Shown in pieces: positions 23,222-32,984 of a stretch of 64,000 bases of DNA. Source of the stretch: Symbiodinium natans (lineage: Eukaryota > Sar > Dinophyceae > Suessiales > Symbiodiniaceae). The stretch lies in assembly GCA_905221605.1 (NCBI GenBank), contig CAJNDS010002170.1, positions 186,001 through 250,000 on the forward strand, in the 5' to 3' direction. The notes beneath the pieces are model-generated. The model saw nothing but the letters and a program-made list of their open reading frames with translations. It did no database searches and had not been told where the DNA came from. Within the stretch, counting starts at the first letter, position 1, and the number at the start of each line of letters is the position of its first letter. A program made the position numbers and the translations under genes.

Positions 23222-23467
23222 TCAACGGATCCCCTAAGCTATAGCATTTATTATCCGACTCTGCCCCCTCTACAACGACTCATAGCTAGGCCTCCCCCCG
23301 TCCCTTTGCGCTGAGGGTTCTTTTCGATGTAGGATGTTTGGAATTCGGGGTACGGGTGTATGTGCGATCGGGAGGCATGGGGGTTGTCCTAAACTACGGA
23401 GACGAAATAGGGACTCAGCCAGGGACCCAAAACAGCAACTACTGTAGGGGGGCAAGAGTACACACAT

Positions 23468-23729
23468 CGGCAGGAACCACAGGCAGCTGGACTGTTGACT
23501 GCGCAGCTCTTAGCGTGATGAGCTTTCGCGCCAGCAGGGTATTTAGCAACACTTACGCAGAAATGTCCACCAGATTCTTGGGGCAGGCAGCCTGGAAGTG
23601 CACTCCTTTCATGCTCTGCGCACAGGATATCAAGGGAAGCTTTAGCCACCAAGGTCAACAATGTCCAGACCGTCCTGACCAGCAGCGAACCCGTCGGCGT
23701 GCAGGCAGACGAGTGTGGTCAGGGCTGGG
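23468..23729. repeat. Exon-like block, copy 2 of 2
   Basis: Copy of 21498-21757. It lacks a few bases near the GGAGCGGAAGCA of copy 1 and diverges completely right after GTCAGGGCTGGG. The 33-bp piece follows at 23804-23836. Confidence 0.8.
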
Positions 23730-24144
23730 TTTGGTTGGGGTTTGGGATACTCACGAGATTTGGGGTTTGGGGGTTGAGGTTTTGGGTTTCAGGTTCAGGG
23801 AGAATGGGACCCGAATATGATCACCAGTATCCCATGCAACTTCGTGTAGTATAATGGTCTGCTTTGTTCATTCCGGCATCGTTTGGTCAGAACATTGAGG
23901 TGCGGGATGGATGGGGGCGAAACATGGCGAAACCCTGGATGCTACGCATCAACTGATCGCTGATTCTGGCATATTCTGGCTCTGGGTGAGGTTTCAGCTT
24001 CTCCACCAGCCATTCCACAGGACAGGGATGCTGACTTGACTTTTACTGCCGGCGGCTTGTGTTGCTATAGGAATTGTGCGCCTCATTCGCATTTGTGCTA
24101 TGGACAGGGGTTCCTCGATTGCAATGCGGTGTGGGATTGCACAT

Positions 24145-24389
24145 GACCTCGCTGGATTTGGCTAGGTCATGTGTATAGGCGCTGCAGCACTCTGTGTGCA
24201 GAGCAGAATCACAGGACCCCTCCGAGAAGAAAGTGTCAAGAAGAGCTGAAAGACGATTGGAAAAAAAAGGCAGAAGCATGTCGGGCCCTCGTTCGTTGGA
24301 TTGCTACAGGTAGGGCCAGGATTCCTACCTTAACAGCACGCGCTGCCGATGGTTGGTCACAAGCTAGGAGATCATTATGGAAGAGCTAA
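24145..24389 (+). pseudogene. LINE ORF2 C-terminal remnant
   Basis: The plus frame through 24145 reads PRWIWLGHVYRRC and then RTPPRRKCQEELKDDWKKKA. The RW(I/x)WLGHVxRR phrase followed by a basic and then RW/DW-containing segment is the usual C-terminal signature of many non-LTR retrotransposon ORF2 proteins. No RT palm domain or other ORF2 sequence was recognised upstream. The assignment rests on this one phrase. Confidence 0.4.
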
Positions 24390-26040
24390 CAGCTAGCGTT
24401 CCGGCATAGGCGATCACACTTTTGGTGGGTCATGTCGCCCAGATGGCGCGCTTGCCGATGCTGCGGGCCCGCCCTAAGAAGGCTGGGCTGAGATTGGCAT
24501 GAGTTTCCGGGCAATAGCTGAATGCCTGGTTCTACCGATGTTTTCAGCCACAATGCAAAGCAGATCTCTTCTTTTCCAACTACGGAGCCGGAGCATGATC
24601 CGCTTCCGGCCGGCCAGGCAGTGCCGTGCCCCCTTTGGACTGGAAATGGTCAACAAAAACATTCGCAGTAGCAGTCATGGAACGGGTAGTCATCGTAGTA
24701 GCAGGAAAATGGTATTAATAGTACGATTAGCGAAATCGTATTCGGAATAGTAGTAAGAAGCGAAGTAGAAAGAAGAATTGCTATAGCAATTTTGGTGGTA
24801 ATGATGGTTGGACCTTGTTTGTCAAGTTCGGCAATAGACTATTTAGGAAGCAGGCGGCTCGCACGGAGCTGAAGCTCAATGATGGTGTCAAGGGATCCAG
24901 CATTCAAAAGCCATCGAGACAGGTCCTTGCAAGATGCCACTCGGGACCATAGTAACAACTCGTTCGACTGCCTGGAAAAAGCCCATCCCTTTAGAGTGAA
25001 ACACGTGCAAACTCATGCATTATGCATAGGGCTTCCACAAATCGAAGCTGAGCTCCTCCTTCCGAGTTCCGCACCTGCTACCTTCAAAGTAAAAAACACC
25101 CGCTAGGAAACCTCATAGCCTGATGCCATTGTTTGATGTATGGGTTGCAATCCTGTGCTTGGAGTTCCTACCTGGCCAGCGTCAGCCTTGAGACTGCTGA
25201 TCGCATCTTTCAGCCAGGTGGAGAAGCCACCACTCAGAGCAGAAGCGCCAAGTTGGTTTCGTGGCTGCACCAAGATTGTAGTTCTTGGGGCCTGGAACCT
25301 TTCCATTTGCCTGCGCTCTCGGGCCACGGGGTTGAAGCTCTGGCGCAGCTGGATTGCGTACTGTTAGTGCACTTCGCCTTTTTCCGCTTTCACCGTCTGA
25401 CTGGAAGACCCTCCTCAAAAGCCCGAGCCCCTAAATCCAACGACCGTGAAAAGCTTTGGGTCGTCTAGTGGTGAAGGTTTTGCGGGGTTCATCGTGCGTT
25501 TTTTGCCGAAGTTCTGTCATCCAACTTCTTGCCAGGGATCCAAATCGGAACCACGTTGCCCAGGCAGGGCATGCCAGAGGAAAGGTTCACGTCAGCATGA
25601 CATGTCGGTTCTATGGACAAGCCACACTGCGTACCCCCACATCGAATCTCAAAGCTTGTTTGTGGTCGTATATGCGCTCACACATGGTACGTGCATTCAC
25701 GGAATGTCTTGAGCAAGCAAAAGCTTCTCGAAAGGTCCTGTCGCAAAACGAACATGATCATCTGCTGGTTGATCCTGACATTAACCAGGTATGGAGTACG
25801 TCGGGGTTAGAGGGGTATAAAGGAATATCGAGAGGAACATACATTTGTGCGTATACCTATCTATCTGCACGTAGGACCTTTAGGGTCTATTTGGCACACT
25901 CTTGTGGCCCAATTAGTTTTTCAAGGCTTTAGAAGGCTCGAAAATCTTCAAACTTTTCCATCTTTTAATGATTTTGAGATTTTGAAGCCTTTTAAATCTT
26001 TACAATCTTTGAAGTTCAAAAAGGCTGCCCTTTCAATTTG
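24390..26040. other. No gene assigned
   Basis: 24660-24760 is rich in AGTAG/CGTAG words. Frames at 25133-25468 and 25456-25932 are open but lack domains. 25925-26045 is AT-rich with repeated TTTGAAG/TTTTAAA/ATCTTT words, unlike its surroundings, and may be the 3' flank of the LINE on the other strand. Confidence 0.5.
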
Positions 26041-26057
26041 CTAAAGGTTTCAAAGAT

Positions 26058-26091
26058 TTCCCGACACCATTTACAAAAATGGTGTCGGGAA
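26058..26091 (-). other. Perfect 15-bp stem, 4-nt loop
   Basis: Arms TTCCCGACACCATTT and AAATGGTGTCGGGAA are exact reverse complements around a loop ACAA (plus strand). On the minus strand it lies about 125 bases beyond the last LINE stop codon at 26217, in what would be the 3' untranslated region. A 3' stem-loop recognised by the reverse transcriptase is known for stringent-type LINEs, so this is a plausible priming signal; it could also be an unrelated small foldback. Confidence 0.75.
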
Positions 26092-26216
26092 GTCTCGAGA
26101 CGCCTTTTCTTTTATTTTGGTTAGAGGTTTTGAGGCCGTTTAGAATGGCTTAAATCCCAAAATTCAGAAACAATGGGGCTCGAACTTCCCGAAACCAATC
26201 AAAGTTGCAAATATCT

Positions 26217-26990
26217 TTACAAGTCAAATGTGCGGGACGGCAGGCCATCGGAAATTTGCAAGACTGAAATGGCGTAGCACAAGTTGTGCGGATTAATCAA
26301 CTGCGGCATAGGCAGAGCTACAGGAGGCAGTGGTGGATGGGAGTCATCCACTTCTGTCGCAGGTGGCTGGGCAGGTCCTGCACTCGGCTGTGCAACCTGA
26401 GAGGCACTCCCTGGACGGAACCATCGCTGAAGCTGGCTTTGCTTTGGCTGGAGAGTTTTATTAGAAGCCTGCAGGGTCTGCTGTTGGGATGCCTTAGGCA
26501 GGGGGGTGACCTGCGTCGGGGATTCTAATTGCGTAGAGAGGGCCGTGTGCAGCCGTGGGGTGGCGACCGCAGAAAGAGATGCGCCAGTCCCAGTATTATT
26601 CGGTGAAAGGTGTGAAATCTGAGTTTGTGGGAGAGATGAATGAGATCTGGAGAGAGGGGCCTCAGGGTGCAGAAAGAAGAAGAGCTGCAATTGCTGAATG
26701 ACTGGGCACTGCTTTGTATGTCTGGGAACGCTCTCCACTTTCACGCCGCAGGCAGGGCAGGGGGACAAGCGGGTTAGCACGTACATCTTAGAAGTGTTAT
26801 TCCCCGCAGAAGCTTTGTAAGAAGCCCATTCTGCTCCGTGTTTTTTGGTGAGGTGGAAGGCTATTTTTGTCGTGGAGGCTATCCATGAGTCGCAGAGAAG
26901 GCAGGTTCTGGTAAGCTGCCGGCCGAGGTTGCCAGTGATGAGCTCAAGGAAGGTCTGTCCTCCGGCCTGCTGCAGCAATTCAGTGCACAT
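26217..26990 (-). pseudogene. LINE ORF2 C-terminal part, after frameshift
   Basis: Continues the LINE ORF of 27014-28385 in another phase. Reading back from MCTELLQQAGGQTFLELITG the same frame extends upstream as AYLDTAPLISR, overlapping the stop of the first ORF, so a single small indel near 27014-27025 separates them. Zinc-binding pieces follow: RTCLLCDSWIASTTKIAFHL and PCPACGVKVESVPRHTKQC. A Pro/Gln/Ser-rich tail ends at 26217. The last residues are GLPSRTFDL. Confidence 0.7.
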
Positions 26991-27013
26991 GCGCGAGATG
27001 AGCGGCGCTGTGT

Positions 27014-28385
27014 CTAAGTAAGCTGGACCGAGGGTGCAGCAGCAGCCTGCCGGTCTGATGAAGGCTCAATCTCCTGGCTGGAGGAAACCTCACTCGCCTT
27101 GGGATGAACCACGTCAGCCAGGGTGGCTGCTGCAGGTCTAGAAAGCTTAAAGCCGTCCTGTCTGCAGACTCTGCGCTCAACGTGTTGCTGTAGATTATGC
27201 CAGTTTTTGAACTTCGTCTGGCAGTTAGAGCATTGAGGCATGCCTCCCACGGAATGCTTTAGGCGTGAGAATTCAAGAGGTGGCAGGGCAGGAGCCGGGT
27301 GCTTGACTGTCCGGTGTGTTCTCAAACCCGCCGCAGTGCGAAAGACCTTTCCGCAACAGGCATGCGTGGGTACGTCCGGAGAGGGGTCGTTGTCGACCTC
27401 CGTGAGCAGCTTGCGATAAGAGGCTACAATCTCCTCCGCCGTTTGCAGGGTGGAGGGAATGGTTAGGACATCCTCGTTAGGCCAGGCACCGGGCTGAGTG
27501 AAGGGCAAAGAACACGTGTTGGCCGACGTGGATGTTGAGCAGGAGGTGACCTCACTCGCTGGAGCTGCATGCCGGCGCTTGCGAAGGGAGTCTAGGCGCT
27601 GAGCTGAGCGATCATGAAGCTGCTGAATAGGAGGAACTAGTTTAAGACGTGTGAAGAGCGCTGCAGTAGTTTCTCGAGTCTTATGCACAGGGTTGTGTGT
27701 TACCGCTCTCACCTGTCTGGCATGCCATGAGCGAAGAGCCCGTGCCCGCCTTCCTGAAAGGCCAACAGATTCCAGGCCAAAGGTGGCCGTGGACCAGACG
27801 GTGGCCCTCCAGACAAGCAGCCTGGATGCAGTTTTTGTCTTGCGCTTATTGTGAATGAATTTGCGCACTGTCTGCTTTTTCTTCGCCGCTCTCTCTTGTC
27901 TTAAGGAGAAAGTGAGATCCTCCGGGTTTGAGTAGCTGACCATTACCCTAAGATACTTAAAGGAGTCTACCAGCTCGAACGAAGGAAGGGAGGGAAGTGG
28001 GGGAAGAACTGAAAGCAGAACTGGCCGCCTAGGCTGTTTTGGGGCATCTATGTTCCAGACCGTAACTTTCCGGCCCGAGCGCAGCTCCTGTGACTTGAAG
28101 AGCTTCTTGGCCTGCTGTGCATGGCGACCGGCCAATTTGACCATAATGTTGCACTTTGCATAGTTTACCTCTAGTCCGGCTTCTTGCAGATAGTGCAGTA
28201 AAAGTCTTACCATGTCATGAGCCGCGTAGAGGTCGGACCAGTTGTGGATGTCCCGGTGAATGACGAGATCATCCGCAAACCCTGTGAGGAACTGCTGTAT
28301 GGGAGGGAACCCTATGTGGGTTGCCATAAGCCGGAACGCCTCCGTTATGACCAGGGAGAAAAGCGAGGGGGCCAGTTTGCAGCCT
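27014..28385 (-). pseudogene. Non-LTR (LINE) reverse transcriptase, 5'-truncated
   Basis: Minus frame from a stop at 28386-28388 reads QGCKLAPSLFSLVITEAFRL and then FLTGFADDLVIHRD: the QGCxLAPxLFxL motif B followed by catalytic FADD is diagnostic of a non-LTR RT palm. GLEVNYAKCNIMVKL is the following thumb-side motif. Then come ATVWSTATFGLESVGLSGR (connector typical of these ORF2 proteins) and two C2H2-like fingers (HACCGKVFRTAAGLRTHRTV and CSNCQTKFKNWHNLQQHVER). The fingers domain, motif A and the endonuclease are missing, because homology is cut at 28386, exactly where a segment shared with 48747 begins. The TAA codon lies at that junction. Confidence 0.9.
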
Positions 28386-28668
28386 TGTTACGAAACGATA
28401 CATCACCCGTAGGTTCGTGGGATTTCGCTGTGACATCCAGTTTCCTCTCCAGACCATCTTGGTTCCCACATCTGAGGGGTTTAGTGATGCACGAGACGAT
28501 CGACGGGTCACCTTCAATTCTTGCTACTCTGTGCGGCAATGACACACTGTTCCGCCACTTTCTTCCACGGTGGCGGAGAATCAACTGAGAACTCTTCATA
28601 CCATGACTTCTGCCAGATACTTTTGTGGGCACTGACAACATACCATCTTGGCACAAGGCAGTATCCAC
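28386..28668 (-). pseudogene. Penelope-like RT N-terminal fragment, copy A
   Basis: Minus frame contains SLPHRVARIEGDPSIVSCIT, DGLERKLDVT and SHEPTGDVSFRN, the same as in the longer copy at 48747-49017. The frame is broken after VSFRN, where LINE sequence follows. In copy B it continues into the RT palm. Confidence 0.65.
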
Positions 28669-28708
28669 TAGGGTTTAGAGTTTAGGGTTTAGGGTGTGCT
28701 GGTTTGGC

Positions 28709-29606
28709 GGCAAGTTGTTGCAGAAAGCATGTGGGGTGCACGAGAAGTTGACAGCAGACGGTGCAGTCGTTGTGCTTGAGCCTAAGAATGCCGGAGCCCT
28801 AAACCCTAAACCCTAGCCCTATGAACCTAAGCTTTTCGCACCCTAAACCCTAAACCCTAAACCCTAAACCCTAAACCCTAAACCCTAAACTCTTCTTTGT
28901 TGTCTGCAGGATCAACTGAAGGTGCTCCAACAGGCCCCAGGGAATGCTTGAAATTCTCTCGAGGGTGTGAGGGTGGGAACTCTTGTGTCAAGTTTTCGGC
29001 TTACCATAGGGCTTATTCCTTACATGGCTGTTGTGGTTTTGGCTTCGCAGCTTTGGATCCTGTGGATTTTCGGCTCGGGGGTTTAGAATCCCAATCCGAA
29101 GTCTAAACCTAAGTCCTACATCCTTAGACCGAAACTGAAACCCTCGTTAGGGTTTAGGGTTTGGGGTTTAGGGTTTAGGGTTTAGGGTTTAGAGTTTAGG
29201 GTTGGACCCGAGCCCGAAAGAAGGGTGAAAGGTGCCAGGTGCCCTTTTTGGGTTATGGGTTCCCTTATAGTAATTAATGAGTACCAAAAAGGGTTTAGGG
29301 TTTAGGGTTTAGGGTACCCTTCTTGTAATATGGTTACTCGGCTACCAAGAAGGTGGTACACAAGGGGGTGTAGGGTTTATGTAGGCTGAGCCGATATCAG
29401 GCCGAGATGCAGCGTGCGGCAGAGGCACGCTTGTCTGGCTGTTGGCGGGCCCCAACCCCAAACCCAAAACCCTAAACCCCGTATACTCTTAACCCAAAAA
29501 CCCTAAACCCATGAGTCGATCCGTTTGGCAGGTAACGGAGCTGCGCACGCAGCTGGCCACACTTGCCGCACGCGTGCAGGCAGCTTTGCCGTCTCGGGCT
29601 GTGTAA
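28709..29606 (+). CDS. Candidate 3' exons of a coiled-coil protein
   Basis: Four open islands in plus orientation. 28709-28798: GKLLQKACGVHEKLT and ADGAVVVLEPKNAGA. 28910-28951, after GTCTGCAG: DQLKVLQQAPGNA then TGA. 29385-29437, after TTTATGTAG: LSRYQAEMQRAAEARLSG with a GC donor. 29532-29606, after TTTGGCAG: VTELRTQLATLAARVQAAL then a stop. The last two are heptad-rich and coiled-coil-like. The intervals hold telomere-like runs (28799-28889, 29147-29205, 29293-29317). The first three are duplicated at 49072-49780; the last is just outside the duplication. The stop in the second island would have to be removed by splicing if all four belong to one transcript. Confidence 0.4.
28841..28889 (-). 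repeat. Telomere-like array (CCCTAAA)7
   Basis: Seven units; the same site in duplicate copy B has only three or four units plus two CCCTCAA variants. Confidence 0.95.
29236..29292. repeat. Hairpin element, type CCCTTTTTGG
   Basis: Arms CCCTTTTTGG and CCAAAAAGGG are exact reverse complements about 35 bases apart, with GGTGCC before and GAGTACC in the loop side. It resembles the next element in layout (GGTRCCCTTYTTG ... TACCAARAAGG). Confidence 0.75.
29313..29384. repeat. Hairpin plus acceptor unit, copy 1 of 3
   Basis: GGTACCCTTCTTG pairs with CAAGAAGGTGGTAC (two extra bases), then (C)AAGGGGGT, then TAGGGTTTATGTAG, which serves as the putative acceptor for the exon at 29385. Two further copies are at 30238-30314 and 49651-49727. 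Confidence 0.8.
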
Positions 29607-29609
29607 GAC

Positions 29610-30312
29610 ATAGCTGGACATGCTTCTAACCATCACAGTGCGGTCCACCCCACCTAAACCCTAAACCCTAAACTAAACTCTTCTAAGCCGCCCCAAACCC
29701 CAAATAACACTCTTAAGCCCCCTAAGCCGAACGTATACACCCCGAAGCTCATACCACCTCGAAACCCTGATGTCGAACTGCCACTGGGGGGGGGGGGGGT
29801 GGGTTCTCCAAGTTCGTATCCCTTGGGGGGGGGGGAGGCGGGTACCTCTTATCATGCAGCCTTCAAGGGACCAGGTTTCAGAGAACCAAGTTGCCCTAAA
29901 CCCTGATCCCTAAACCCTGAGCTTCTATAGCTTTTCGCACCTATAGGGCCCCCTGTAAGTGCAGAGGCATTAATAGGTTTCTGGCAGAAGGGCAAGCATT
30001 GCTATGTTCCCTTTGACCTTACGTGCAGAGATGGGTTTTGCATTTCGTGTCTCACTAGGTGTCCCAACTTCGCTAAGCGACTCGCTTCATTTTGCAAGCG
30101 CCCTTGTTTGTCTCATTCGTTAAACTCTGAGGCCAATGACGCCAGAACTTTACTTCTGGAAGTCCAGAAGCTTTTGTCTCGTCTCCGCTGAGCCAATCCG
30201 GCTCCCTCTCATGACATGACCGCTCTTTGAGATCTGTGGTACCCTTCTTGTAATATGGTTACTGGGCTACCAAGAAGGTGGTACAGCAAGGGGGTCCCTG
30301 TAGGGTTTATGT
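29610..30312. other. Spacer between duplicated segments; hairpin unit copy 2 at 30238
   Basis: Poly-G tracts at 29787-29799 and 29825-29835, scattered CCCTAAA units. 30238-30314 repeats the hairpin-plus-acceptor unit, identical to the 49651 copy, but is followed by the 5.7-kb duplication instead of the exon. Confidence 0.7.
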
Positions 30313-30967
30313 AGTGGCGGCGCACTCCAAGCTGAATGTCGAGCTTTTAGGGTTAAGGGGTTAGGGTTGATTCAGGATAGTGTCGACTTGATCCCTCAAC
30401 CTGAGCCTCAATGCCCGCAAGAATCTCCATGGACCTGTGCAGCTCCCCAGCACTCAAGCACATGGGCGGGCTTTGGATTTAGGATTGAGTAGGGTTAACT
30501 AGAGAAGGGAAATCGCCAACGAAGCAGCCTGCGAGGCCCGGTGGTTTGGATCAGATGCTGCTACCAGACGTGAGTGCTATCGATCGTGGGAAAAGGGAAT
30601 GTTTCCTCGAGCTGCGTTTGCACTGCCAGGTTCCGACGTTCAGAAGCATTTGGCAGATGGACCCCGCAGCACGCGCAAATGCACAAATGCACTTTATGGT
30701 TTTTCTATGTATGGTATATGTATATTTCTCCGACGCTCATTCCAAATCCCGAAGCCGTGTGTGCTGGAGAGCCCGCAGACATCGGACGGCGTCCAAACAG
30801 CATGTGTTTTTTCGCGTCGTGGCGCCTGCGCTCTCGACCCCCAACTGTTGGGGTGTAGAATATGCCTGAAACTGGTGTTTTAGCATCACAAATGTTGAAA
30901 CTTGACACTCCAAGGCTCACTCAAGACCAACAAGGGACCCTCAAGAGACGGCAGTTCGCGCCAGGAT

Positions 30968-31087
30968 CAGGACCACGGGGCACAGGTGAGAGCGCTGCTT
31001 GCAACCCCGGAAAATGCACATCGCTTAGACGACGGACGCATGAAGGCAGCCCATGCAACAGTCCAAGAGAGAGTTAATGTCAGCAAG
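30968..31087 (+). CDS. Candidate exon in duplication 2 (copy A)
   Basis: Open frame QDQDHGAQVRALLATPENAH then RLDDGRMKAAHATVQERVN and VSK, followed by a GTGCGT donor. In copy B the frame is intact up to the same point with two changes (E for G, E for Q), while a 4-base indel follows 8-10 bases after the donor. That fits an exon end there. No domain recognised. Confidence 0.4.
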
Positions 31088-31607
31088 GTGCGTCCCCGCT
31101 ACTCGTACGTCGTCGCAACGCGGAGCGACTCAATCCTGCAAGGGTGCACGGGATCGAGGCGGGAGCACATTCTTTTTGGGGTCATCTTAGAATTTTCTTC
31201 CAGAGGTCCTGGCGTGTTGCTGACGTGCGCTCTCGTGGAAGATTCTTGAAGTGGTCGTACACTGCTTGGGGGTCTATGCCGGCAGCGCTTTTGCGCACGG
31301 CAACTTGCTAAGGCAATGATTTTTCTGTTGTTTCCGGGTCTACACCGATAAAATGTCATCGGAACGTTTTGAGTCTTAATGGTTGCAAGCAGGGTTTGGC
31401 AAACATGAGCTGCGCGCTCAGGTTTCAACGTTGTGGCATCTTTGCGGTACGAGCGATTAACCCCAACTTCCGAAGTAGCCTGATGTCCAACCTTGCATCC
31501 AAGCATCACCCTGCTCATCACGTCGCGTGGTTTTTTTGTTCTTGAGTTTGATTGCGACACGCCCGTGCAAAACTACGTTTCTTTGTACCTAAGTGTCAGT
31601 CTTGCAG

Positions 31608-32028
31608 GTCACCGAGTCACCAGGCATGCAACAGCTTGGTTCCTTGAGGCATCAATGTACTGCTCTGCTAGATGTGCGTGGGGCAGTTGTGATACACACC
31701 CGCCGGATTAAAGAGCGCGCACGCCAATCCAAGCCCAAACACCACGAGGGCTGCAGACCGCAGATTATAACACGAGGCTCTCAAACAGCAGCTTTCGTGA
31801 TCGACGTTGTGAAGGGGGCTTGCTGGGCTTTGAGTCAATTTGCTTCTTATAGCCTCGAAGTACGGAGTGTGAATCCCACAAAACTTGCAAGCCGTTTGGC
31901 ACTTCATGATGGGTCCGCTGCTAGACTTATAATCGGCTCTGCGAGAGACTTAAGCAGGCGATCCCGCGCACACGGTAGAGAAGCCAGCGAAGCTCGGACA
32001 TTGTCGCACCCTGAGAGATCAATCAGAG
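31608..32028 (+). CDS. Unidentified conserved ORF/exon, copy A
   Basis: After CTTGCAG the frame is open for about 140 codons: VTESPGMQQLGSLRHQ, RGAVVIHTRRIKERARQSK, FVIDVVKGACWALSQFAS, KLASRLALHDGSAARLIIG. Copy B (57120-57540) keeps the whole frame with only missense changes. The two copies diverge by a 16-base indel right after AATCAGAG, suggesting the exon ends about there. The composition is soluble and basic; no family recognised. Confidence 0.45.
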
Positions 32029-32085
32029 TACCCCAACCACATCATTTTCTTAGCCTGCGCAATCCTGCAAGCCATGGCTGCTATG

Positions 32086-32382
32086 GGCTATGCAGAGGCA
32101 CGGCGGTTAGGGCGGCTGACAGCCTTGTCTCTTCGTGTTCGTTGTTTGCATAAAAACGCACATCACGGTTCTGAACGGTTTGGACTCATGATGAGAGCTG
32201 CGAGACGAATGTTTGTAGCATTCGCTACAAATCGTGTTAAAGATCGCAACTTTTGCGCTCGGGCGGTTCGGGAATTTTTGTGCAGGAGGGTGCTCGTTAT
32301 TTTTTGTTCCAGGAACAGCTCTTTTACTCCCATCCTGCAGGTGGCAACTAAAGCACAACACCTTTCAGACCTGAATTCTTGA
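32086..32382 (+). CDS. Unidentified conserved ORF/exon, copy A (short form)
   Basis: Frame reads RRLGRLTALSLRVRC, LMMRAARRMFVAFATNRVK, FCARAVREFLCRRVLVIF and ends TKAQHLSDLNS. The equivalent in copy B (57613-57986) has 25 additional codons inserted in frame after VIFGSKN. The direct repeat (A/G)GAACAGC at both ends suggests copy A lost them by slippage or microhomology deletion. Cationic and helix-rich; no family recognised. Confidence 0.4.
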   Translation, partial: GYAEARRLGRLTALSLRVRCLHKNAHHGSERFGLMMRAARRMFVAFATNRVKDRNFCARAVREFLCRRVLVIFCSRNSSFTPILQVATKAQHLSDLNS

Positions 32383-32969
32383 AGGCCCCCAATTCCTAAA
32401 CGAAGAAGGGAAAAGCGGCTGCCAATCAAAACCCGAAACGTAAAAACCTGTTAACAAAGCAAAAATCAGCGCCCGGAACAGGCGCCAGGGTGCGCCCCAT
32501 CCCAGCTACCAACTTCGGCGGAGCTTGCCTTGGTTTGCCGGGACTTTTGGGACCTTCCTGGATTTTGTTGTGATTTTGGGATGGGTGTCAGTGTTGAAAA
32601 TTTCCTGCATCTGTTCAAGAAGCTGAGCGTCTCAAGATGCAGGCATCGGATGGTTCAATCTTGTCGTGTTCAGTTGCAAAGGCCACATGCAATACCACCA
32701 GGCGCGAAAAGCAGATCGCACGCGTCGGGCTCAGAAATTTCCTTTTTCGTTGGCACAGTTCAGGGTGGTCTAAGCGGCATTCTTTAATGGCCTTGAACAC
32801 TCAGGCTCGATGACGAAGAGATCGCTCAGCTGGCAGATGCGCCAGGGGCTTCAGATCCAGGGCAAGCAAAGCAAGCCACTGCCTTGTTCCGAGTGCAGGG
32901 TTTAGGGTTTAAGGGTTATAGTTATAGGGTTTAGGGGTGCGCAAAGGGTGCTCCAAAGCTGATTTGCTC

Positions 32970-32984
32970 CCCCCCCCCCCCCCA
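32970..32984 (+). repeat. Poly-C tract
   Basis: About 15 C; in copy B (58585-58597) the tract is interrupted by T. It follows a short telomere-like run at 32897-32936. Confidence 0.9.

Larger units (their letters stand above)
28386..29522. repeat. Segmental duplication 1, copy A (1.13 kb)
   Basis: Nearly identical to 48747-49865, same orientation. Differences are a few substitutions, an extra CA in copy B, TAAT duplication, different telomere-unit numbers (longer in A at 28841-28889), and a shortened CAGCAAGGGGGTCCCTG in A. It contains, on the minus strand, the N-terminal part of a Penelope-like RT (28386-28668) and, on the plus strand, three candidate exons. Confidence 0.95.

Noticed and set aside
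23840-23900. tRNA-like A box (TAGTATAATGG) near 23850
   Set aside because: No B box (GGTTCGANTCC) and no acceptor stem pairing could be found.
29041-29090. Exon-like LWILWIFGSGV after GCTTCGCAG
   Set aside because: Too short, and the frame runs straight into a telomere-like stop; chance is a good explanation.
28386-29522. CRISPR-like or array interpretation of repeated telomere units
   Set aside because: Units are contiguous heptamers without unique spacers, in a eukaryotic setting.
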